A stretch of 64,000 bases of DNA from Hymenobacter metallicola. Its GTDB lineage: Bacteria > Bacteroidota > Bacteroidia > Cytophagales > Hymenobacteraceae. The position numbers and the translations under genes are program-made. Position 1 is the first letter of the stretch, and every line of letters starts with the position of its first letter. The notes beneath the pieces are model-generated. The model did not search any database. It had not been told where the DNA came from and worked only from the letters and a program-made list of their open reading frames with translations. Shown piece after piece: positions 17,769 through 26,713 of the stretch. The stretch lies in assembly GCF_004745645.1 (NCBI RefSeq), contig NZ_SRMB01000004.1:1-64000 (forward strand), in the 5' to 3' direction.

Positions 17769-17896
17769 TTTCGTAAATATTCGTCGGAAAGGGTTTTTCA
17801 CGGTAGTTGCCGTTGAGCGCTACATGGGGCGCAAGGAGTTTGCCAAAGCGGCTTTGGCTGTCAGTTTGGCATTGGTGCTTTTCCGGTGCTTGCGCC

Positions 17897-18322
17897 TTAC
17901 TGGTCACGCTCTAAAAACCGGTAACACCATCTTTTCAGATAAAATGCCAGCACGGCTACCGGGAACGTCAAGGCCGCCGCAAGCGGGTATTGCAGCCAAT
18001 CGATTTGCGCAATAAACCGGCGCTGCCAACCCTGTTCGCCTTCGGCAATCAGGTAAGTAAACCACAGGCACAGCGCTATGTAGCTTACCAACCACCACTG
18101 GGTAGCTGTTGGAAAAGCGTTGTCAGGCGACGAAACGTTCTGCTTGACAAGTTGGTGCAGCTTCCACAGCGGAAACACCACCAGCATTGTTTTGCCCAAC
18201 ATTACCGGGACAAACAGAATTGCCATCCAGCCAAGCAACATTCCCCACGGACCGGCCCATAGAAAGGAGACTATGCTCAGTAAGGCGGCTATTGTCAGGA
18301 TCAAATATCCTTTCCCGCCCAC
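17897..18322 (-). CDS. Hypothetical four-TM membrane protein
   Basis: A 141-residue hydrophobic protein with likely helices at about 6-24, 30-52, 76-93 and 111-129, ending with the basic tail KRWCYRFLERDQ. The start is GTG, five bases after the obgE stop, so it is probably the second gene of an obgE unit. I do not recognise a family, and nothing in the sequence indicates function. Confidence 0.65.
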   Translation of the reverse strand: MGGKGYLILTIAALLSIVSFLWAGPWGMLLGWMAILFVPVMLGKTMLVVFPLWKLHQLVKQNVSSPDNAFPTATQWWLVSYIALCLWFTYLIAEGEQGWQRRFIAQIDWLQYPLAAALTFPVAVLAFYLKRWCYRFLERDQ

Positions 18323-18327
18323 CGCTT

Positions 18328-19326
18328 CTACTCCTTGGCGTGCAGGGCCTGCCAGATCATGTCCTTGAGCTGCATGATGTTTTTATTGGCCAAGCTGGAA
18401 ATGAACACCGTCGGCAAGTCGGTCGGCAGCGTCTCGCGAATTTCGGCTTCGAGCTCGTCGTCAATCAAATCAGCCTTGGTAATGGCCAATAGGCGCTTTT
18501 TGGTCAGCAGGTCGGGGTTGAACTGCTCCAACTCGCTGAGCAGGATCTGATACTCTTCAGCAATGTCCTTACTGTCGACCGAAATCATGAAGAGCAGAAT
18601 CGAGTTGCGCTCGATGTGGCGCAGAAAGCGGGTGCCCAGGCCTTTGCCTTCGGCCGCGCCCTCGATGATGCCGGGAATGTCGGCCATCACAAACGACTTG
18701 TAGTCGCGGTAGGCCACCACGCCCAGGTTGGGCGTCAGGGTCGTGAAGGCGTAGTCGGCAATCTTGGGCCGGGCCGCCGATACCACCGACAGCAGGGTGC
18801 TTTTGCCCGCGTTGGGGAAGCCTACCAGGCCCACGTCGGCCAGCAGCTTGAGCTCCAGAATTACCCACTCGTCGATGCCGGGCTCCCCGGGCTGGAAGTA
18901 GGTGGGCGCCTGGTTGGTGGCCGATTTGAAATGGTCGTTGCCCAGGCCACCGCGGCCGCCGGGCGTCAGAATCAGGCGCTGCCCGTGCTCGGTGATTTCG
19001 AGCTTCTTCTCCCCCGTCTCGGCGTCGCGGGCAATGGTACCGAGCGGTACCTGGATGATGATATCGTCGCCCTGGGCCCCAGTGCGCAGGTTTTCGCCGC
19101 CGCTTTCGCCAGGCTTGGCAATCAGGTGCTTCTGGTACTGCAGGTGCAGCAGGGTCCAAAGCTGGGAGTTGCCTTCCAGAATGATATGGCCTCCCCGGCC
19201 CCCGTCGCCCCCATCCGGACCGCCGTTGGGCAGGCCTTTGGCGCGGAAAAAGTGGCCCGAGCCGGCCCCGCCTTTTCCGGAGCGGCAATTGATTTTGACG
19301 TAGTCGATGAAGTTATTGGAAGCCAC
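18328..19326 (-). CDS. obgE: GTPase ObgE/CgtA
   Basis: A 332-residue Obg-type GTPase acting in late 50S ribosome assembly and growth control. The glycine-rich Obg fold occupies about 1-155 (FIDYVKINCRSGKGGAGSG, then NGGPDGGDGGRGG). The G domain has G1 GFPNAGKSTLL, G2/G3 including DIPGIIEGA, and G4 ITKADLID. The start is taken as GTG encoding VASNNFIDYVK, because Obg proteins begin at this point; the longer frame to 19377 adds unrelated residues. There is no C-terminal OCT domain, as is usual in Bacteroidota. Confidence 0.95.
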   Translation of the reverse strand: MASNNFIDYVKINCRSGKGGAGSGHFFRAKGLPNGGPDGGDGGRGGHIILEGNSQLWTLLHLQYQKHLIAKPGESGGENLRTGAQGDDIIIQVPLGTIARDAETGEKKLEITEHGQRLILTPGGRGGLGNDHFKSATNQAPTYFQPGEPGIDEWVILELKLLADVGLVGFPNAGKSTLLSVVSAARPKIADYAFTTLTPNLGVVAYRDYKSFVMADIPGIIEGAAEGKGLGTRFLRHIERNSILLFMISVDSKDIAEEYQILLSELEQFNPDLLTKKRLLAITKADLIDDELEAEIRETLPTDLPTVFISSLANKNIMQLKDMIWQALHAKE

Positions 19327-19419
19327 GGCGGGGAGGTAATTAAGAATGAAGAAGTGGGAATTAAGAATTGGGGGCAATTCGAAACGCCGGCTTCTTGAGG
19401 TGAACTGTCGTAAAAAAGG

Positions 19420-19508
19420 CTGTCATCCTGAGCAAAGCGAAGGACCTTATAACAGCCGAACGATTCGTTCAAGCGTGATAAGGTCCTTCGCTTTGCTCAG
19501 GATGACAG
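19420..19508. repeat. REP-like long hairpin, copy 3 (perfect 31-bp stem)
   Basis: The arms at 19420-19450 and 19478-19508 are exact 31-base reverse complements separated by 27 bases. The terminal CTGTCATCCTGAGC and the CCTTCGCTTTGCTCAG core relate it to the other two hairpins. It sits between adk and obgE, inside the probable obgE leader. Confidence 0.85.
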
Positions 19509-19542
19509 AGATATTCTGCCACTACCCATGGGGTAGCAGCGG

Positions 19543-19550
19543 CAAAGTTA
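19543..19550 (-). promoter_or_regulatory. Candidate -7 promoter box (TAACTTTG) before obgE
   Basis: An exact TAnnTTTG match that includes the adk stop codon. A transcript from here would have a leader of about 210 bases containing the perfect hairpin. No -33 element is evident, so this is tentative. Confidence 0.3.
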
Positions 19551-20174
19551 CGCTTTTACTTCATCAGCAGCAGCCTGGCCGTCGGCTACTGGAGTTGCGG
19601 GCAGGTGCTGATCCACGATTTCGCAGATCTGACCGAAGATATTATCGATGGCGCCGATGCCATTGAGACCGTGAAACTTGTTCTGCTGGGCGTAGTAGCC
19701 AGCCACCTGGGCCGTTTCGGTATTGTAGACGGTTACGCGCTTCCGGATCTTGGTTTCGTCTTGGTCGTCGGGGCGGCCACTGGTTTTGCCGCGCTCCAGC
19801 AGGCGCTTCACCAGTTCCTCCTCGGCTACTTCCAGGGCAATCATGCAGCTTACGCCGGTATCGTAGCGCTGGGTCAGCGCGTCGAGGCTCTGGGCCTGGG
19901 GCACGGTACGGGGGAAGCCATCAAAGATAAAGCCGGCGGCCGTCGTGTTGTTGGCCAGCTGGCTTTCAATCATGCCGATTACTACTTCATCGGGCACGAG
20001 TAGGCCTTCGTCCATGAGTTTCTTGGCCCGCAGACCAAGTTCGGTGCCCTGCGTGATTTGGGAGCGGAGCAGGTCGCCAGTGGAAAGATGCACGAGGTTA
20101 TAACGGGCAATCAGCTTCTGGCTTTGCGTTCCTTTGCCGGCGCCGGGCGGGCCGAAGAGTACGATATTGAGCAT
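19548..20174 (-). CDS. adk: Adenylate kinase
   Basis: A 208-residue kinase interconverting AMP + ATP and 2 ADP. The P-loop GPPGAGKGTQSQKL is at residues 7-20, the AMP-binding FDGFPRTVPQAQSLD follows near 84-98, and a short LID segment with the Arg in GRPDDQDETKIRKR lies near 136-149. No Cys4 zinc site is in the LID, so it is the short type. A C-terminal extension DQHLPATPVADGQAAADEVKA looks disordered. It lies between hpt and obgE on the same strand. Confidence 0.96.
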   Translation of the reverse strand: MLNIVLFGPPGAGKGTQSQKLIARYNLVHLSTGDLLRSQITQGTELGLRAKKLMDEGLLVPDEVVIGMIESQLANNTTAAGFIFDGFPRTVPQAQSLDALTQRYDTGVSCMIALEVAEEELVKRLLERGKTSGRPDDQDETKIRKRVTVYNTETAQVAGYYAQQNKFHGLNGIGAIDNIFGQICEIVDQHLPATPVADGQAAADEVKA

Positions 20175-20286
20175 AAAGCGGGGTATTTCGCGGGGAGAGA
20201 AAAAGCAGCGGGGGTTGGGAAAGATAACAAATCGGAAACAAACCCTTCTCTACGGAAGACAACTTGTTTCGGGTACGGCTTCGGGG

Positions 20287-20826
20287 TCAGACGGCGGTGT
20301 AGACGTCGGGGTAGTTGCGGCCCAGACCGTCGTAATCAAGTCCGTAGCCTACAATGAAGTCGTTGGGAATACTCAGGCCGACGTAGCGCAAATCCAGCTC
20401 GTGCTGCAGGCACTCCGGCTTCAAAAACAGGGTAGCGACGGACAGCGAAGCGGGACGCTTGGCTTGCAGCAATTCCAGCAGCGCTTTCATCGTGTGGCCA
20501 CTATCGACAATGTCCTCCACAACAATCAGGTCGCGGCCGGCTACTTCCTCCTGCAAGCCCATGATTTCGCGCACCGTACCGGTGCTGCTGGTACCCTGGT
20601 AAGAGGCCACCCGAATAAAGGTCACTTCACAGGGCAGCTGAATTTCCTTGAGTAAATCGGCCACAAACATGAAGGAGCCATTCAGAACGGCTACAAAGAG
20701 TGGTTGCTTGCCGACATAGTCGCGGTTGATTTGCGCAGCTAGTTCACGCACGGCCGCCGTGATTTGGCTAGCCGTCAGATAGGGGGCAAACTGCTTGTCG
20801 TGCAGCGTGATAGTGGACAATGACAT
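20287..20826 (-). CDS. hpt: Hypoxanthine phosphoribosyltransferase
   Basis: A 179-residue purine salvage enzyme that transfers phosphoribosyl from PRPP to hypoxanthine or guanine. The PRPP loop LIVVEDIVDSGHTM is near residues 100-113, and the flexible-loop region RVASYQGTSSTGTVRE is just before it. The start MSLSTITLHDKQF was chosen because two -7 boxes and the preceding gene's terminator lie inside the 46-residue upstream extension. adk follows on the same strand after about 110 bases. Confidence 0.94.
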   Translation of the reverse strand: MSLSTITLHDKQFAPYLTASQITAAVRELAAQINRDYVGKQPLFVAVLNGSFMFVADLLKEIQLPCEVTFIRVASYQGTSSTGTVREIMGLQEEVAGRDLIVVEDIVDSGHTMKALLELLQAKRPASLSVATLFLKPECLQHELDLRYVGLSIPNDFIVGYGLDYDGLGRNYPDVYTAV

Positions 20827-20849
20827 CCGGGTGGGTTTGGTCCTCAAGG

Positions 20850-20870
20850 CAAAACTACCGGTCAAAGGTA
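20850..20870 (-). promoter_or_regulatory. Two candidate -7 boxes before hpt
   Basis: TACCTTTG (20863-20870) and TAGTTTTG (20850-20857) both match TAnnTTTG on the minus strand, 24-44 bases ahead of the hpt ATG and just past the hppA terminator. Which is used cannot be told. Confidence 0.4.
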
Positions 20871-20871
20871 G

Positions 20872-20909
20872 TACAAAAAAGCTGCCCCTCCGGCGGGAAG
20901 GGCAGCTTT
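20872..20909 (-). terminator. Rho-independent terminator of hppA
   Basis: A 10-bp stem AAAGCTGCCC (20878-20887) / GGGCAGCTTT (20900-20909), followed by a T run on the minus strand. It lies 30 bases after the pyrophosphatase stop. Confidence 0.85.
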
Positions 20910-20938
20910 GGGCTTGCAGACAACCAGACGGTAAGGGG

Positions 20939-23179
20939 TTAGCGGGTTTTGCCAGCTTGCGCAAGTTGACTGGCCGTAGCCAGGAAGGTTGGTTCTACGG
21001 AAGCCCGCTGAGGTGCGGTCTGTGGCCTTGCCTGCGGTGCGGGCTCGGAAGCTACAGCTTGCTTGGGTGCCGCTATGTGGGGCGCAATGACCAGGGAAAC
21101 AATGGACATGAGCTTAATCAGGATGTTCATAGAAGGCCCGGAAGTATCCTTAAACGGGTCACCCACGGTGTCGCCCGTGACCGACGCCTTATGCGCATCA
21201 GAGCCCTTGAACTCCATCTTGCCGTTGACCATCACGCCCTTCTCGAAGGATTTTTTGGCGTTGTCCCAGGCGCCGCCGGCGTTACTCTGGAACATGGCCA
21301 TCAGCACGCCCGATACGGTAACGCCCGCCAGCGTACCACCCAGTACTTCGGGGCCAAAGGCAAAGCCAATGACGATAGGCACAATCAGGGCAATGGCGCC
21401 GGGCAGCATCATTTCCCGAATGGCGGCCTGGGTGGAAATGGCCACGCACTTCTCGTACTCAGGCCGGCCCGTGCCTTCCATGATGCCGGGAATTTCGCGG
21501 AACTGCCGCCGTACTTCCTGCACCATAGCCATGGCAGCCCGGCCCACGGCCGAAATAGCCAGGGCCGAGAAGATAAAGGGAATCATGGCCCCCACAAACA
21601 GGCCCGCTAGCACCCGCGCATTGCTGATGTCGATGCTGGCAATGTTGGCGGTGCCCATGAAGGCGGCAAACAAGGCCAGAGAAGTAAGCGCCGCTGAGGC
21701 AATGGCGAAGCCCTTGCCCGTGGCAGCGGTGGTATTGCCCACCGCGTCGAGCACATCGGTCCGCTCCCGCACTTCCTTGGGTAGGTCACTCATTTCGGCA
21801 ATACCGCCGGCATTGTCGGCAATGGGGCCAAAGGCGTCGATGGCCAGTTGCATAGCCGTGGTCGCCATCATGCCGGCAGCGGCAATGGCGACGCCGTAGA
21901 GCCCGGCAAACTCAAAGGACAACACAATACCGGCGGCCAGCACAATGATGGGCAGTACCGTGGACTCCATTCCGACGGCCAAGCCCCCGATTACGGTAGT
22001 GGCGTGGCCCGTGCTGCTTTGCTGCACAATGCTCATTACCGGGCGCTTGCCCATAGCGGTGTAGTACTCCGTGATAATGCTCATCAGCGTACCCACAACG
22101 AGGCCTACAACTACCGCATAAAACACGTCCATGGAAGTAAAGGGCACCGAGCCGGCCCGCCCAATGACCAGTTCGCCGGGCGGCAACATCCAGCGAATGA
22201 CAAAAAAGGAAGCCACGGCCGACACCACGACCGAGGCATAATTGCCAAAATTCAGAGCCCCCTGCACATTGCCGCCTTCCTTGACGCGCACCAGCAGAAT
22301 CCCTACCAGTGAGGCCAGAATACCCAGGCCAGCAATAACCATAGGCAGCAAAATCGGTGATAAGCCATTGAACTGGTCACCGGCAGCCACTACCTCCCGG
22401 CCCAGTACCATGGTTGCCAGGATGGTTGCCACATAAGAGCCGAACAAATCGGCACCCATGCCGGCCACGTCGCCCACGTTGTCGCCCACGTTGTCGGCAA
22501 TGGTAGCGGGGTTGCGGGGGTCGTCTTCGGGAATACCAGCTTCGACCTTACCCACCAAGTCGGCACCCACGTCGGCGGCTTTGGTATAGATACCCCCTCC
22601 CACTCGGGCAAACAAGGCAATGCTTTCAGCACCAAGCGAAAAGCCGGTTAATACTTCCAGAGCCTTTTCCATTTCAATACCGTTGGCCCCGCCTCCCTGG
22701 CTTACAACGAACATGTTGTAGAACACGATAAACAAAGAGCCTAGGCCCAGCACCGCCAAGCCGGCCACGCCCATCCCCATTACCGAGCCCCCGGTGAAAG
22801 AGACCTTGAGCGCACTCGACAAGCTGGTACGAGCCGCTTGGGCTGTGCGCACGTTGGCTTTGGTGGCAATCTTCATCCCGATGAAGCCGGCCAGCGCCGA
22901 GAAGACCGCTCCGATCAGGAAGGCAATAACGATAATGGGGCTCGACTTTTCGCCCGTGGTCCCCAGGTAGCCCAAAAAGGCGCAGGCAATCAGGGCAAAC
23001 AGTGCCAGGACCTTGTACTCGGCTCGCAAGAACGCAATGGCCCCATCGGCAATATAGCCGGCAATAGTACGCATGCGCTCATCACCCGCATCCTGGCGGC
23101 TTACCCAGCCCGAACGCACCCAGGTATATAACAGAGCCAGCACGCCCAAGGCAGGCGCTACATAGAGAATACTCATCAT
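20939..23179 (-). CDS. hppA: Membrane-bound ion-translocating pyrophosphatase
   Basis: A 746-residue polytopic pump coupling PPi hydrolysis to H+ and/or Na+ export. The active-site block DVGADLVGKVEAGIPEDDPR and then DNVGDNVGDVAGMGADLFGSY supplies the Asp-rich Mg-PPi site. The C-terminal active-site segment GGAWDNAKKSFEKG and GDTVGDPFKDTSGPS are also present. The GNTTAATGKGF segment has Ala and Gly where K+-independent pumps have Lys and Thr, so it belongs to the K+-dependent type. Ion choice (H+ or Na+) needs modelling. The roughly 40 residues beyond the last helix form a Pro/Ala/Gln-rich tail. It forms its own unit with a strong terminator. Confidence 0.96.
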   Translation of the reverse strand: MMSILYVAPALGVLALLYTWVRSGWVSRQDAGDERMRTIAGYIADGAIAFLRAEYKVLALFALIACAFLGYLGTTGEKSSPIIVIAFLIGAVFSALAGFIGMKIATKANVRTAQAARTSLSSALKVSFTGGSVMGMGVAGLAVLGLGSLFIVFYNMFVVSQGGGANGIEMEKALEVLTGFSLGAESIALFARVGGGIYTKAADVGADLVGKVEAGIPEDDPRNPATIADNVGDNVGDVAGMGADLFGSYVATILATMVLGREVVAAGDQFNGLSPILLPMVIAGLGILASLVGILLVRVKEGGNVQGALNFGNYASVVVSAVASFFVIRWMLPPGELVIGRAGSVPFTSMDVFYAVVVGLVVGTLMSIITEYYTAMGKRPVMSIVQQSSTGHATTVIGGLAVGMESTVLPIIVLAAGIVLSFEFAGLYGVAIAAAGMMATTAMQLAIDAFGPIADNAGGIAEMSDLPKEVRERTDVLDAVGNTTAATGKGFAIASAALTSLALFAAFMGTANIASIDISNARVLAGLFVGAMIPFIFSALAISAVGRAAMAMVQEVRRQFREIPGIMEGTGRPEYEKCVAISTQAAIREMMLPGAIALIVPIVIGFAFGPEVLGGTLAGVTVSGVLMAMFQSNAGGAWDNAKKSFEKGVMVNGKMEFKGSDAHKASVTGDTVGDPFKDTSGPSMNILIKLMSIVSLVIAPHIAAPKQAVASEPAPQARPQTAPQRASVEPTFLATASQLAQAGKTR

Positions 23180-23331
23180 AAGCGGTGGTGGGGTTTTAGG
23201 AGTTGGTTGGAAGGATTGTGCTTGTAAAATAGATCTTATTAGCTAATAGTCAACTTTTAAGCCTATCGGCCTAGATTCAGATATAGGGCAGTTGTAATTT
23301 TTTATTAGTCGCCAAATTTGCACTAAAAGCT

Positions 23332-23364
23332 AAAAGGCCATTTGGATGCTCCAAATGGCCTTTT
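23332..23364 (-). terminator. Rho-independent terminator after the GT-C/GT2/SDR operon
   Basis: A perfect 14-bp stem (23332-23345 with 23351-23364) and a 5-base loop ending in T residues on the minus strand, about 50 bases after the stop at 23415. It separates this operon from hppA. Confidence 0.85.
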
Positions 23365-23414
23365 GAAATCTTTACGTTATCTTATTCCCAGCTACGATAC
23401 TTGAGTACTGCGGC

Positions 23415-24878
23415 CTACTTGGCCACCGCCGGGGGCGCAGACAGTTCGTGACGGCGCGTAAGCCAAGCTGCAACGGCAATGGCCGTAGCCAGCAGGAGCC
23501 ACGGCCGCACCGGTACGGTGTAGCGGGCCTGAATGGCAAAGGGCAGATGCACCAAACCGAAGTAGACCACCAGGGCCAACGACAGCCACCAGATAAACGT
23601 ACCGTTTACGACCCGGCGCCGCACTAGCACCCAGCCGATGCTTCCCAAAGCCAACACGAACGTAGCAGCACTGACCAGGGCCGGGTACACAACTTTCAGC
23701 TTCGCAAACGGCGTCGTGGCCTCGCGCCAGGCATTCATCTGAACACCCGTAACCCACAACCGAATCAAGGTATAGAGACGGGTTTTGAGATAGTACCCCG
23801 GCTCCCGACGAATATTGGCTAGGTTAGCTTTCATCAACAGCTTCTCGCGCTGTTGGGTGTAGGCTGAATTGTAAGTAGGAAACAGATTCTGCTGGTTGTC
23901 CTTCATCTGGGGCAGGTAGCGCTTGTCGCGCTCCGTCAGCAGGGGCGCGCACTGGGCATCAATCGAGTCCCACTCCTGATTGAAGGCTGCAATGTAGCCG
24001 GGCACCGCCGTAGGCTCAACAAACGAGATGATTTCGTCGCCCATTTGGTTGCCCCAGTACCGAGTTTCATGGTAGCCAGGCATGCGCAGGGCCCAAAAGC
24101 CAATTTGCATCACGCCGGCTCCGCCTTCAAGTGAAGTAGGCTTCAAAACTCCGTGGTGGCGGTAATTCCAGAGTGCATAAGGCAGCATGGTAGCGCCAAA
24201 TATAACCAACAACGCCGCGGCCTGCAGCCAAGAAAAAGCCGCCTTACGCCAGGTTTGCCAGAAGTCCAGTACTAATTGCAGGCCTGGGAAAAGAATAAAG
24301 ATAGGTCGGGTCTGGAAAATAAGCCCGGCGAGCAGGGCTAGAGCTATTGTCCGTTTCCACGCCCCTACCGGCCAGGAAAGCGCTACATACGCGTAGGTGG
24401 CAATCAAAAAGGCCACCAGCACTTCCGGAAAAATAACGGCGGCAAAATACGCCAGCTGAATATTGGGCAGCAGCAGCACCAGAAACAGGTTGCGCACCAG
24501 CCAGGAGCGGCTATCTGGCTCACAGCGGGCGGCCAGTTTTACCACGATGCCCAGGGTCAGCAGATAAAGTACGACCTGCACAACCCGCGCTGCTATTTCT
24601 CCCCCGCCTAGGGCCTTAACCAGCAGCAGAAACAGCGGGTAGCCAGGATTGCGGAAGGTATCCGGCACGTACTCCGGCAAAAAATACCAGTAGGTATACC
24701 GCCCCTGCAGCAGGCCGTCGGCGTAGCCCAGGTAGGTGTAATGGTCGCCGCTGATGGTGTGGAAAGTAGCCACGGCCACGGCAATGGTAACCAGGAAGTT
24801 TAAGGCCACCAGGGCCCAAAACAAACGGGCGCCGGCCAGCCAAGCCAACCAGCGCCCTTGCTTTAGTGATGTAGCCAT
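23415..24878 (-). CDS. GT-C (GT39/ArnT-like) membrane glycosyltransferase
   Basis: A 487-residue multipass protein with about eleven hydrophobic segments. Following the first helix, the loop ISGDHYTYLGYADGLLQG carries an acidic residue as expected for the catalytic loop of GT-C enzymes using polyprenyl-phosphate sugars, and RNPGYPLFLLLVKALGGGEI matches the dolichyl-phosphate-mannose transferase (PMT_2) type. It overlaps the upstream polyprenyl-phosphate sugar synthase gene by one base (TAATG), so it likely uses that enzyme's product. The acceptor is unknown. Confidence 0.8.
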   Translation of the reverse strand: MATSLKQGRWLAWLAGARLFWALVALNFLVTIAVAVATFHTISGDHYTYLGYADGLLQGRYTYWYFLPEYVPDTFRNPGYPLFLLLVKALGGGEIAARVVQVVLYLLTLGIVVKLAARCEPDSRSWLVRNLFLVLLLPNIQLAYFAAVIFPEVLVAFLIATYAYVALSWPVGAWKRTIALALLAGLIFQTRPIFILFPGLQLVLDFWQTWRKAAFSWLQAAALLVIFGATMLPYALWNYRHHGVLKPTSLEGGAGVMQIGFWALRMPGYHETRYWGNQMGDEIISFVEPTAVPGYIAAFNQEWDSIDAQCAPLLTERDKRYLPQMKDNQQNLFPTYNSAYTQQREKLLMKANLANIRREPGYYLKTRLYTLIRLWVTGVQMNAWREATTPFAKLKVVYPALVSAATFVLALGSIGWVLVRRRVVNGTFIWWLSLALVVYFGLVHLPFAIQARYTVPVRPWLLLATAIAVAAWLTRRHELSAPPAVAK

Positions 24879-25630
24879 TAGGCCTTTTGAGGGATGGTTT
24901 TCGCCTTGTGAAAATCACCGCGAGAGAAGTATTTCTCGATCAGGCAGTACATCATGATGAAGAAATACCGGCTGCCCATTTCCTTGATCTTCAGCTTCGA
25001 CTCGCCATACTTGCGGTTCGTCCAGGAGTTGGGTACTACGGCGTAGCTGTACCCCCGCACAATAGCTTTGAGCGGCAACTCTAGCGTCAGATTGAAGTGC
25101 GGGGCCAGAAAAGGCTTGAGGCCCTCCATGGTATGCCGGCTGTAGAGCTTGAAGGCATTGGTGCAGTCGTTGTACTTGAGCCGGAACAACGTCTTGACGA
25201 TGCCGTTGGCTAGCCGGTTGATGTACTTCTTGTGCGCGGGGTAGTCGACGACCCGCCCACCCTTGATCCAGCGGCTGCCGAATACGCAGTCGTAGCCTTC
25301 CTGCATCTTGCGGTAGTAGAGCACCAGGTCGGCCGGGTCGTCCGACAAGTCGGCCATCATCACGGCCACACAGTCGCCCTGGTACCGCTCGAGGCCGTAG
25401 CGGACGGCGTAGCCAAAGCCATTCGGACCAGCATTGGTATAATAATTCAGGGTCGGAATTTCCTGGGCCAGCAGTTGCAGCTGGCCCAGGGTGTTATCCT
25501 TCGAATTATCATTGGTAACCACGATTTCGTGGTCGATCTGCTCTTCTACCAGTTTGGCATACAGCGTCCGCAGGGTTTCGCCAATGCTTTCTTCCTCGTT
25601 GTAAGCAGGAATAACAACACTCAGCTTCAT
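24878..25630 (-). CDS. GT2 family, polyprenyl-phosphate sugar synthase-like
   Basis: A 250-residue GT-A enzyme with the dolichyl-phosphate-mannose synthase pattern: VVIPAYNEEESIGETLRTL at the N-terminus, NDNSKDNT, the DxD-like MMADLSDDP near residue 94, and FGSRWIKGGRV. There is no C-terminal membrane pair. It overlaps the epimerase gene before it by four bases (ATGA) and the GT-C gene after it by one. The unit probably makes a lipid-linked sugar for the GT-C enzyme. Confidence 0.85.
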   Translation of the reverse strand: MKLSVVIPAYNEEESIGETLRTLYAKLVEEQIDHEIVVTNDNSKDNTLGQLQLLAQEIPTLNYYTNAGPNGFGYAVRYGLERYQGDCVAVMMADLSDDPADLVLYYRKMQEGYDCVFGSRWIKGGRVVDYPAHKKYINRLANGIVKTLFRLKYNDCTNAFKLYSRHTMEGLKPFLAPHFNLTLELPLKAIVRGYSYAVVPNSWTNRKYGESKLKIKEMGSRYFFIMMYCLIEKYFSRGDFHKAKTIPQKA

Positions 25631-26697
25631 GCAGGCTGACGCTCGCGCAATTCGTTGAAGATCTGCGTCAGGGTGCTGGTCAGGTCGTACTTGAACTCCC
25701 AGCCCGGGTAGTGCTGCTCGAAGCGGCTCACATCCGACACGTACCAGATATGGTCACCGATACGGTTCTGATCCGAGTACGAGTAATTCATCTTGTTCTC
25801 GGTGATTTTCTCACACAGCGCAATGGCCTCTTGCATCGAGCAGTTGGCAAAGCGGCCACCACCAGCGTTGTACACCTCCCCGCCCGTGCGGGGTTGCTGG
25901 TAGAAGTGCCAGAACATGTTCACCAAGTCGTGGGAGTGGATATTGTCGCGCACCTGCTTGCCTTTGTAGCCAAACACGGTGTAGTGCTGACCGGTAATGG
26001 CGCACTTCATCAGATACGACAGGAAGCCGTGCAGCTGGGCGCCCGAGTGACGAGGCCCGGTGAGACAGCCCCCACGGAAGACGGCCGTTTTCATGTTGAA
26101 GTAGCGGCCATACTCCTGCACCAATACGTCGGCGGCAACCTTGGAAGCACCAAACAACGAGTGCGTGGTGTGGTCGATGCTCATTTGCTCATCGATGCCC
26201 CGCTCAAAGTAAGGATGGTTCTGGTCGATTTCCCAGCGGGTTTCCAGCTCTACCAGCGGCAGGAAGTTGGGGTTGTCGCCGTATACCTTGTTGGTCGAAG
26301 TGAAGATGAACACGGCCTCGGGGGCATGCTGACGCGTCAGTTCGAGCATGTTCAGCGTGCCGGTGGCATTTACCGAGAAGTCCGTGAACGGTTCGCGGGC
26401 GGCCCAGTCGTGGCTGGGCTGGGCGGCCGTGTGCACAATCAGGGCAATGTCGGCACCGTACTCCCGGAAAATAGCTTCCAGGGCCGCCAGGTCGCGGATA
26501 TCGGCCGCGTAGTGGCGGTAGTTGTTGAAAGTATTCTGCAGCCGGGCGCGGTTCCAGTCGGTCGAGGCCTGCTCGCCGAAGAAATAGCTGCGCATATTAT
26601 TGTCGACCCCGACAACGATGTCAAACTTGTCGGCGAAGAATTCGACGGCTTCACTACCAATCAGGCCCCCCGCCCCAGTGATGAGTGCTACTTTCAT
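25627..26697 (-). CDS. NAD-dependent epimerase, CDP-paratose 2-epimerase-like (Phe at catalytic Tyr)
   Basis: A 356-residue extended SDR. Its NAD site is GAGGLIG (residues 8-14), and it resembles tyvelose-epimerase-type SDRs (VDNNMRSYFFGEQAST; RGGCLTGPRHSGAQLHGF). The usual YxxxK is replaced by LFGASK: Phe182 with Lys186, and the preceding STNKVYGD keeps the Ser/Thr. Loss of the Tyr could mean a changed mechanism, an alternative base or a binding role. The next upstream gene encodes a related SDR with an intact Tyr. A nucleotide-sugar substrate is likely; CDP-linked sugar is inference. Confidence 0.8.
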   Translation of the reverse strand: MKVALITGAGGLIGSEAVEFFADKFDIVVGVDNNMRSYFFGEQASTDWNRARLQNTFNNYRHYAADIRDLAALEAIFREYGADIALIVHTAAQPSHDWAAREPFTDFSVNATGTLNMLELTRQHAPEAVFIFTSTNKVYGDNPNFLPLVELETRWEIDQNHPYFERGIDEQMSIDHTTHSLFGASKVAADVLVQEYGRYFNMKTAVFRGGCLTGPRHSGAQLHGFLSYLMKCAITGQHYTVFGYKGKQVRDNIHSHDLVNMFWHFYQQPRTGGEVYNAGGGRFANCSMQEAIALCEKITENKMNYSYSDQNRIGDHIWYVSDVSRFEQHYPGWEFKYDLTSTLTQIFNELRERQPA

Positions 26698-26713
26698 GTT
26701 CAGAAAAAGTTAA

